From Symbiodinium natans (Eukaryota; Sar; Dinophyceae; Suessiales; Symbiodiniaceae): 64,000 nucleotides of DNA. Positions 57,447 through 64,000 of this stretch are shown one piece after another (the first letter of the stretch is position 1; every line of letters starts with the position of its first letter). The notes below the pieces were generated by a model. The model saw only the letters and a program-made list of their open reading frames with translations, was not told the origin of the DNA and did not search any database. Location: the NCBI GenBank assembly GCA_905221605.1, contig CAJNDS010000314.1, forward strand, positions 104,801 through 168,800, read 5' to 3'. The position numbers were made by a program, and so were the translations under genes.

Positions 57447-57600
57447 AGAAATTCTGAAGATTGTCCACGCTACCGGTGCAGAGGAACAGCTGATCCGGCT
57501 ACTAGCTGCTACTAGACGTCAGAATCCTGCTACACCCTGTTGCAGAGCGATGCGGCGCCCTTGCTTGCGCGAGCATCATTCCTCCAGGACCGGTCAGTGA
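57447..57600 (+). CDS. Candidate exon (EILKIVHATGAEEQLIRLLA)
   Basis: After GTTGCAG the frame continues ATRRQNPATPCCRAMRRPCL and stops at TGA 57600. The N-terminal half is a convincing helix-rich sequence. Confidence 0.5.
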
Positions 57601-57654
57601 ACCTAAGCCGTCTAAACAACACGATTGGGGCGACAATCGCAGGTGCACATGCGG

Positions 57655-57900
57655 GTTTCCGAAACTAGGGGTTTCCGAAACTAGGAGTACCCTTTTAGGG
57701 GCTCCGAAAGTGAGGATTACACTATCTTGGGGTATGTTCGGGGTGCCCCCAAATTTTTGGAAGTACTTGGGGTTTTTAAAGTTAAAAATTCCTATTTAGG
57801 GTTTTTTCTAACGTTAAAAAACCCTAAACCCTAAATGGGTTTTTTAACGTCAAAATGGGTGTTTTAATCGTGTTTTAAGGTTAAAGAAAGCCCTACATCA
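57655..57900. mobile_element. Decayed palindromic element(s)
   Basis: GGGTTTCCGAAACTAGG is duplicated in tandem. TTTTTAACGTTAAAAA-type palindromes follow (57780-57870). Confidence 0.5.
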
Positions 57901-58552
57901 GCCTCGAAGGATCAACTTCTTGCAGCCGTCTTAGATGTGAGCGAGGCTGTCAGATTCGCTCAGAATGGGAGGGAGTAGGAAGGGCGGGTTTAGGGTTTAG
58001 GGTTTCGGGTTTCGGGTTTCAGGTTTCGGGCTAGGGTTGGCTCCTTGAAAGGCCGCGATCTACGACGATGCTACTCCATGATAATTACTCCATGCCTCCC
58101 CCCTGTCGGCCACACAACAAACCGCTCATTTGGACTTGAGTGACCTGATGATGACACTCGCAAGAGTCAGGCTGCATGCAATTTTTGAATCAAGTAACAA
58201 GAATAACAGCAATAATCGTAAAACAGTAATCGTAATAATAGCATTAACAGTAACAATCATACAAGCTAGATCAAGCTAGTAATATTGATAGTCGAATCCG
58301 CTTCGCGCTCCGCTCTTCCGGCAGTCCGCGCCTGCCTGCGTCGTTGTCGAGGGGGCGTGGCCGCTCCCTGGCAGCCAGGCAGCGCATGGGTTCATGTCAT
58401 TGCAGGGTTTATATTTCTGTTTTTGGTGAGTGTATATAAGGTTCCTTTTTAATATTGGTGAGTGTATCTACCGGGTGTCCTTTTGAGGTACAAGAAATAT
58501 AAGCCCTACTTCATGTGGCTCCGGTGGGCCAAAGCAAGCAACAGACGTCCCT
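57901..58552. other. No gene; telomere-like scrap 57985-58036, AT-rich 58185-58290
   Basis: TTTAGGG and TTTCGGG variants, then AATAAC/GTAAT words of a degenerate AT-rich repeat and unique DNA up to A15. Confidence 0.5.
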
Positions 58553-58553
58553 C

Positions 58554-58664
58554 TATGGAGGTTCATGGGTAGTGAAAAGTGGGGGTTCTAAGTAGGGTAT
58601 ACCTATGGCCTTACTTGGGGTGCTTTGAACCCTGCTTATAACTACCCATATGAACCCCCAAGTA
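58554..58664 (+). mobile_element. Family A element A15
   Basis: CTATGGAGGTTCATGGGTAG at the left pairs with ACTACCCATATGAACCCCCA at the right. Confidence 0.9.
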
Positions 58665-59168
58665 GGGGAATCCTGGCAGGTGCTGCTTGCAGCTTGGATC
58701 CCAGATTGTCGCAGTGCCCGCTTCAGCACTATGTGGGAGGACCATCTTCAACTTCTGTCGGACACTCCAAGGTTCGCGAAGTCATCGCATCCAGCCCATC
58801 AACAGGCGCCAGGGATCTTGTGGCAGCTCAGACTGACTTGCAAGATCACTCCGATTTCAACCAGCCATATGCAAGCAGCCTTCGTACTGTGTGGGTCAGC
58901 ATGTCTCAGAACGGTTCTTGTCCGTCACAGGTCCACTGAAGAGTCCGTCGTTCCGAGCCAGCACTTCACCAAAGGCCATCCATTGGGCCCCTTTGTGAAT
59001 TTTGGACTTCGCTTGCTGAGCATGAAGTCAGTGATCCTGAACAAACGAGGGCGTTGGCCCATATCGACCTGCTTTGAAGTTGGACACTGCTATGCATCCG
59101 AAGCCGAAACTTGCCTGCCCTGCAAGGGTCTGCTGGCAGAAGCCATGCGAGGACTCACGCCTCTCTAG
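58665..59168 (+). CDS. Hypothetical ORF downstream of A15
   Basis: Open from inside A15 to TAG 59168 (VLLAAWIPDCRSARFSTMWE and on). No domain. Cys/Trp-rich parts and a competing open frame (to 58939) make it doubtful; it may contain one or more real exons. Confidence 0.3.
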   Translation, partial: GESWQVLLAAWIPDCRSARFSTMWEDHLQLLSDTPRFAKSSHPAHQQAPGILWQLRLTCKITPISTSHMQAAFVLCGSACLRTVLVRHRSTEESVVPSQHFTKGHPLGPFVNFGLRLLSMKSVILNKRGRWPISTCFEVGHCYASEAETCLPCKGLLAEAMRGLTPL

Positions 59169-59395
59169 TTGGAATGCAGGGGCTGCGCTTGTCTCGATTC
59201 TTGTCGACCGGCGTGCAGTGTTAACAAGGCCTGGTTCCTCTGGGTTTCCAGTTGCTCCCCCTCCCCCCCTTTCCCCCCTTAACCCCGAAACCCCAAACCC
59301 AAACCCAAACCCTGGCACACCACGAGGAGCCCCGCTAGCTCCGCTGGAACTACCTCCACAGGCCGGCCCAAGCGCTGCTTAAAGGGTGTTATAGG

Positions 59396-59495
59396 TTGGG
59401 ATGTTCTCTTATACTAACAGTCCTTAATAGGGTTATAATAGGGGGTACCATCATCCCTATAAAGGACTGTAAGTATAAGGGGGAACATCCCAAGT
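59396..59495 (+). mobile_element. Family B element B4
   Basis: TTGGGATGTTCTCTTATACT at the left pairs with AGTATAAGGGGGAACATCCC at the right. Inner arms AACAGTCCTTAATAGGG and CCCTATAAAGGACTGT. Confidence 0.93.
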
Positions 59496-59653
59496 TATAG
59501 GTTTACAGGGCTTTATAAGGCTTTAGAGGTTGTAGTGTTTATGTTTTTTTAAAATTTATTTTAAAAGGGCTGTCAGGGTTTTCAGGGTTGCCGATTGGTG
59601 GGTGCATCGGTTTGCTGAGCCTCACGCCTGGAACATGTAGCAAACTTTCGGGA

Positions 59654-59777
59654 TCATGCCAGGGGAGACATTTTTGCTACCCAGAGACCCCAAAACACCT
59701 CAATCAAAAGAATATCCCCTCAACTGTAACTTAATGAAGGGGTTTTGGAGTCTCTGGTTAGTGAACCCTGGCATGCT
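59654..59777 (+). mobile_element. Inverted-repeat element, single copy
   Basis: CATGCCAGGGGAGAC at the left and GAACCCTGGCATG at the right. The subterminal CAGAGACCCCAAAACACCT pairs with GGGGTTTTGGAGTCTCTG. Confidence 0.75.
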
Positions 59778-60086
59778 GCACCTCTGCGGATGGCAATGGA
59801 AGTCCTTGAGGCAGCCAGATGTTCTCGAAGATGCCTTCGGCAGTACTGTAGATGGTACTTATTCACTTTTTCACTACCATAATGCGCCTGGCAAAAATGC
59901 ACTGAACCAGAGCGATGGTTCTTCCACCCTTGAGATATGAGAGGATGAGGGCTTCGCAAAGGCCACCGCTCCACATCCTCCCAAAGCTGAGGATCATGTG
60001 CGGCACTTGGCGCTCTGCGGTGCAGCTTTCATCCGCCAAGAGGGAAGTGTGGATAAGTTTTGACACCAACCTCACTCACATTCACC
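59778..60086 (+). other. Possible exon, weak
   Basis: The frame QPDVLEDAFGSTVDGTYSLF is open to TGA 59940. No support beyond composition. Confidence 0.3.
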
Positions 60087-60190
60087 AAAGAGCCCAATAC
60101 CCCTTAAGTAAGGAATATACCTTAAATCATATTAAGGATCCCTTTATGACTTAAGGTACATTCCTTAATTAAGGGGTATTGGGCTCTCTG
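60087..60190 (+). mobile_element. Family C element C2
   Basis: AGAGCCCAATACCCCTTAAG at the left pairs with TTAAGGGGTATTGGGCTCTC at the right. Confidence 0.95.
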
Positions 60191-60195
60191 GGTCA

Positions 60196-60424
60196 CTCAC
60201 ATCCATGCATGCTGCAGACGAACCGACTGGGATTTGCGTGGACTGCTGAGGCATTCGTGGGAATCCGGCGCTGGTTGCAAGCACCAAGCTCGGCTGCAGA
60301 GTTTCCATTGGGACTCATTGGGGCTGTGGCTTTCGGATGTCGAAATGATGACCTGTCATTGGTGGCGACAAGGAGCGAGTGGCGTGAGGGCGTTGGAACA
60401 TTGATCGCATCTGTACCCGTGTGA
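60196..60424 (+). CDS. Candidate terminal exon (TNRLGFAWTAEAFVGIRRWL)
   Basis: An open frame after C2, continuing FPLGLIGAVAFGCRNDDLSL, stopping at TGA 60424. Convincing composition. Acceptor uncertain (CTGCAG at 60214 is likely). Unidentified. Confidence 0.45.
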
Positions 60425-60800
60425 TCCCACGCGCCACATCCCGATGGTCTTCGACGACCGAAACTTTCCAACTTCCCTTTGTGAGGTTTGGGACCTTGTT
60501 GCAGAGACGCCGTGCAAGGCGCGTGACTTTGTGCCAGTGCGCAAGCAAAGCTGTTTCTGCTAATCGCTCTTTCATTCACGGAGGGAGGGGGTAGCTCGAA
60601 TCACACCTAGAGCAACACGGCGCAGTCCGCCAAGACGTTGCTGTCCGTGTGTTGAGCACGCTGAAGCACGTGAGTGCGCCTGCCCAGCAGGAAATGGCAC
60701 TAGAGCCACGTGCTTGCATGTCGGTGGCATCGCAAGTGCTCGGCTTAGCTGCATGAAGCATGAACGATGTGCAGGGATCTTTGCGAATATGGCGACAAGA
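60425..60800. other. No gene recognised
   Basis: Unique DNA; antisense frames only. Confidence 0.4.
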
Positions 60801-60828
60801 CCTAAACCCTAAACCCTAAAAACCCTAC
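60801..60828 (-). repeat. Telomere-like array, short
   Basis: Three to four CCTAAAC units. Confidence 0.85.
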
Positions 60829-60874
60829 ATGTATCAAGTCCAACCATGCTTCACATGACCTGGACAGATCCAGC

Positions 60875-60960
60875 ATGTTGCCCGTTAAACTGAAGGTGGC
60901 CTGCGTCGACAGTCTCGCGGATGCCTGCATAGATGGAGGCAGGGCTAAGTTCGTCCGTTC
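60875..60960 (+). CDS. Candidate exon MLPVKLKVACVDSLADACID
   Basis: ATG 60875 (or acceptor GAAG at 60894) opens a protein-like frame that continues GGRAKFVRSTGLRAVLLQST. The right border is unresolved. Confidence 0.4.
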
Positions 60961-61645
60961 TACGGGGCTCCGGGCTGTCCTTCTGCAATCAACAAGAGGC
61001 CAAAAGACAGGAAGTCATGCTTCAGCATTACTCGGATAAGGTAAGGTTGCGAACAAGAAGAGAAAGTGTACGAGAGGAAAGCAGCCCCCCTGCGGGGATT
61101 CTCTGGCCAGAGTTCTCTGAATTCTGGCTCCTCTTCCTTGGGCACGAGAAATATTTAGGGCCCCATCCAGCAGAGCCTCCCAAGCGGGGTGGCCATCTTT
61201 TTAGAGAAGCACTCGATATTCAAACGCTTCGAGCCGGTCTCAAGATGTTCAGAAGTTCAGGGTTTCGGGGTTTTTGGGTTTGGATTCAGTGGCAGTATGG
61301 TTCTTGCTGCAGATGCTGGGGCGATGTGTGCACGCCAGGGCAAGCAGACGCACCGCCGCTCCTCCTCTATGGCAGCACCGGCACGCTTGATCATTGCTCA
61401 GTCGGTGGAAGCAGAGCTCTTTGCAGGAGCGTCTTTTCTACTTTCTACTGCCGCGAGCTGGTACTCTCTCATCCCTGTCTTCCCCGTCCCTGATTATGAG
61501 GGGATCCTACTCTTTGGGGATCTATTTTGGGGTCCCCTGTGTGCGGAGTGCTGGCGAGTGGCAGAGGTCCCTTTCTGCCAGGCACGCGTGGCGGCAGCGT
61601 CTTCCTCCAAATCTTACAGGATGTGCTGAGCTTGGAGTGCTCCAG
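60961..61645 (+). other. Open segment, frame unresolved
   Basis: Two long overlapping plus-strand frames (to 61493 and 61629). GATAAG|GTAAGG at 61036-61045 looks like a donor. Confidence 0.3.
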
Positions 61646-61651
61646 CCCCCA

Positions 61652-61937
61652 ACGCGCCCAATACCCCCTAGTTAAGGAATAGACTCCTTATATCATAATC
61701 GGGAAAATAGGGGACCTTTAGTTTAGGCCCCCAAATAATCGTAGGATGCCCTCATAATATGAAGGACCCCAGATAAGATACCCCTAATTTCGGAAGCCCC
61801 CATATGATTTTAAGGGTATATTCCTCAATTAAGGGGTATATTCCTCAATTAAGGGGTATAAACCCTCAATCAAGGGGTATATTCCTCATTTTAAGGGTAG
61901 ATTCCTCAATTTAGGGGTATTGGGGGCTCTCTTGGGC
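61652..61937 (+). mobile_element. Family C element C3 interrupted by a family D element
   Basis: CGCCCAATACCCCCTAGTTA at the left pairs with AGGGGTATTGGGGGCTCT at the right. A family D copy (about 61703-61805; GGGAAAATAGGGGACC ... AATTTCGGAAGCCCCCAT) lies inside. After it the word ATTCCTCAATTAAGGGGTAT is repeated about five times. Confidence 0.85.
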
Positions 61938-61983
61938 CTGCCCAGCACCAAGCCGACACATCGAGGCCCATAAAGAATTGGAT

Positions 61984-62064
61984 GCCAGACCCCGCAGTTG
62001 GCTCAGGGTTTAGGGTTTAGGGTTTAGGGTTTAGGGTTTAGGGTTTAGGGTTTAGGGTTTAGGG
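61984..62064 (+). repeat. Telomeric array TTTAGGG
   Basis: About 11 units. Confidence 0.97.
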
Positions 62065-62310
62065 CTCATATATTCCTCGAGACCTGCCTGAAGCCCAAAC
62101 CTCAAGCAACATGAATGCCAGTCGTATTGTGAATACGAATACCATCCAGCAATACGATCAGTACTATGAACGTTATGAATATTAATGAACACTTCGAACA
62201 TTCTGAGTATCATGACTATTTCGACGATTATGAATATTTGTTTCACACTATGAAAAGTGTGTGTAGCAATCGAGCCGACTGCTTCTTGCGACTCTCACCT
62301 CTGCCCTCAG
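62065..62310. other. No gene; AATA/GAAT-rich stretch
   Basis: Loose repeats of GAATAC, GAACATT and TATGAATATT words (62110-62245). Confidence 0.45.
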
Positions 62311-62358
62311 ATGCGCAGCACGCAGGTGCCAGAGACGTGGAGCTCCTGGGCGGTGGAG
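62311..62358 (+). CDS. Candidate exon MRSTQVPETWSSWAVE
   Basis: 16 codons between a TGCCCTCAG acceptor and GAG|GCTCTT (GC donor), with a telomere-like intron after it. Confidence 0.5.
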
Positions 62359-62365
62359 GCTCTTT

Positions 62366-62416
62366 GGGTTTGGGGTAGTTTGGGGTTTGGGGTTTGGGGT
62401 TTAGGGTTTAGGGTTC
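62366..62416 (+). repeat. Array TTTGGGG then TTTAGGG
   Basis: Four TTTGGGG and two TTTAGGG units. Confidence 0.92.
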
Positions 62417-62531
62417 GATCGGGTGTGCCAGCTTTCCGAGAAATCCGAGAAGTGGGGACGCCGGTGGGAGAGAGCCAGTTGCTTGAGGGGGTGTAGGGAG
62501 CCGTTCAGAGGCCTGGTCGGGTCCACTTACA

Positions 62532-62658
62532 GCCCCGAACCCTAAGCCCTTAAACCCTTAAACCCTAAAACCCTTAAACCCTTAAACCCTTGAACCCTTA
62601 AACCCTTAAACCCTTAAACCCTTAAACCCTTAAACCCTTAAACCCTAAGCCCTAAAAT
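62532..62658 (-). repeat. Array of 8-bp variant CCCTTAAA
   Basis: About 14 units, nearly all carrying the extra T (AAACCCTT). Confidence 0.97.
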
Positions 62659-62802
62659 CCTCTTGACTCGGTCTAGAGTCTGGAGTTGTATAGCGCAGCC
62701 TGCCACGGAGAATCCCTTCGAGGGGGGCGCGGGACCCTAAGGGCCCCAAACCCCTGAAACCCAGAACCTGCCTCAACTGGTCGGGGTGCCCCAGTCCACA
62801 GA

Positions 62803-62892
62803 AGCCCTAAACCCTCAACCCTAAACCCCAAACCCTAAACCCTAGACCCTAGACCCTAAGCCCTAATTAGACCCTAAACCCTGAACCCTTAA
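62803..62892 (-). repeat. Telomere-like array, mixed variants
   Basis: CCCTAAA with CCCTAGA, CCCCAAA and CCCTCAA. Confidence 0.93.
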
Positions 62893-62896
62893 CAAG

Positions 62897-62990
62897 AGCC
62901 GAGCATGCCAATGCCCAGACCAACTTCGGGAATCTCGTGGAGGTTTTGCTCCGTCCCTGCCTGAAGGACCTGCGACTGGAAGAGTCCCAG
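62897..62990 (+). CDS. Candidate exon AEHANAQTNFGNLVEVLLRP
   Basis: Continues CLKDLRLEESQ, ending TCCCAG|GGC, between a CCCTAAA array and a TTTGGGG array. Very good coding character. Unidentified. Confidence 0.6.
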
Positions 62991-62993
62991 GGC

Positions 62994-63036
62994 TAGTTTA
63001 GGGTTTGGGGTTTGGGGTTTGGGGTTTGGGGTTGGG
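62994..63036 (+). repeat. Array TTTGGGG
   Basis: Five units. Confidence 0.93.
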
Positions 63037-63044
63037 CTTGTATG

Positions 63045-63148
63045 GGAGTTTACGAAAATGAGGGACCCCCCAAAAAACCCCAAATAGTAGGATTCCCTTA
63101 TAATGAGGACCCAAGAAGGTACCCCTAATTTTGGAAACCCCCAGTATG
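63045..63148 (-). mobile_element. Family D element D7 (reverse orientation)
   Basis: TTTACGAAAATGAGGGACCC, ATAGTAGGATTCCCTTATAA and CCCCTAATTTTGGAAACCCC; the clearest full-length family D copy. Confidence 0.9.
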
Positions 63149-63354
63149 GTTTAGGGTTGGGGTTTAGGTGTCTTGGTTGGAGTACTGCAGCTTGGAGAAA
63201 CAGTGGAGGGGCTGAATGTACAAGGAACATACTAACAACGTATGGTCTGACATTAAGGTGACAAGCTGTTGTGCATTTGCCCGTTCGACTGCTTGGTTGA
63301 CAGATTTGTTTTGACCTTGTGCTCTGCCAGAGGAGAAGGGCGATGTCTTGGCAG

Positions 63355-63446
63355 TTGTGGCACAGGACAACGCCACCACCAGCTGGCCAGGGTGTGAGCT
63401 GCCTAAACAGACTTCCCCCAACCTGGTCACCTTTTCCAAGGTTTAA
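63355..63446 (+). CDS. Candidate terminal exon (VVAQDNATTSWPGCELPKQT)
   Basis: After CTTGGCAG the frame continues SPNLVTFSKV and stops at TAA. Good coding character. If AAG|GTTTAA is read as a donor, a 25-nt intron would lead to another open frame (63466-63651); I prefer the stop. Confidence 0.5.
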
Positions 63447-63943
63447 ACTGCTTTGTTTAATGTAGGTGGCTATGTTTTGTTGGGCGCTGCTGTTCCGTGA
63501 TATCCTGTGTTTGGACAGGAGCATGGAGTCTTCCTGGGCCATGCCAATGTTGCCTGGCATGCAGCATTCCGTTTCAACCGCAAAGCAGGATGGCTCTCTT
63601 CAGACTGCGCCCTACTGTTTCCACTGGCCCGCGCCACTTTGGCTACCTTAGTCCGCTAATGCAGCATGTTCACCATATTCACCCTACAAACTCACAAGTT
63701 GTTGGTGCCATGCTAGACCGTCTGCACATGAATGTGAAATACGTTCTTTACCATGCTTCACACGCACGTGGGCAATGTCTGACATAGTCGCGAATCACTG
63801 GGGTGGTGTGACTGTGATTTCGTGCGGGATGCCGGATGATGTCATTTGCTAAGTCGTCCCTACCTGGTCAAAGCAGAGTTGACACATCTTGCTAACTTGT
63901 CAAAACTTTGCAAAGCATGTTGTCCATTATGCAATACAAATGC
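63447..63943 (+). other. Open frames, unresolved
   Basis: A frame beginning VAMFCWALLFRDILCLDRSM runs to TAG 63651 and another to 63787. No domain recognised. Confidence 0.3.
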
Positions 63944-63944
63944 G

Positions 63945-64000
<56 letters not shown>
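63944..64000. repeat. Poly-C run at the window end
   Basis: At least 57 C without interruption up to the last base. Could be a real homopolymer, like G46 at 49681, or a sequencing or assembly stop. Confidence 0.95.

Noticed and set aside
63441-63465. A 25-nt intron between 63440 and 63466
   Set aside because: Shorter than usual spliceosomal introns, and a plain stop codon (GTTTAA) explains the end of the upstream frame.
62889-63560. Minus-strand 223-codon ORF
   Set aside because: Crosses a family D element, a TTTGGGG array and better plus-strand exons.

Overview
The window looks like nuclear DNA of a dinoflagellate, most like Symbiodiniaceae or Suessiales. Four things point there: (i) a LINE with the APE endonuclease plus YADD reverse transcriptase layout common in these genomes; (ii) introns whose 5' ends are GC or GA as often as GT, in frame, with a G after the acceptor AG; (iii) a TTTAGGG-type telomere unit; (iv) genes cut into very small exons by repeat-filled introns. 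No bacterial operon, rRNA, tRNA or CRISPR array is visible.

Layout. 0-2.5 kb: the remains of an internally deleted DIRS-like retroelement with a 137-bp repeated end. 2.7-4.2 kb: a multi-exon EF-hand calcium-binding gene. 4.7-6.7 kb: exons of an unidentified gene. 8.4-9.7 kb: an apparently intronless Ser/Thr kinase. 11-14 kb: scattered exons. 14.4-17.2 kb and 28.5-31.3 kb: two almost identical ClpB/Hsp100 genes in direct orientation, each with one GA-AG intron, from a 3.3-kb segmental duplication. 19.4-21.4 kb: more exons. 21.6-26.4 kb: a complete LINE (minus strand) with a 14-bp target-site duplication. 34.1-43.5 kb: an Erv46/ERGIC3-type ER-Golgi cargo-receptor gene in about 19 exons of 15-90 nt. 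43.6-47.2 kb and 52.4-63.4 kb: many short exons of unidentified genes. 48.1-52.0 kb: a GC-rich, apparently non-coding block of palindromic modules, a Z-DNA-like CG run, G46, a 400-bp purine tract and a G-rich minisatellite.

Two components fill nearly all the space between exons. The first is about 60 short telomere-like arrays (TTTAGGG/CCCTAAA and variants). The second is at least seven families (A-G) of about 100-bp inverted-repeat elements (MITE or introner type), with family A present about 15 times. Several of these make up most or all of an intron. One (family G, 56537-56640) starts exactly at a GT donor and ends exactly at an AG acceptor. In five places a telomeric array lies inside, or replaces half of, an inverted-repeat element. 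This suggests the arrays arise where the elements are broken and healed.

The genes do not form a pathway; they are unrelated, mostly plus-strand housekeeping genes. Exon calls rest on frame continuity, splice-like boundaries and family resemblance read by eye. Most exons that I could not identify are given moderate or low confidence.
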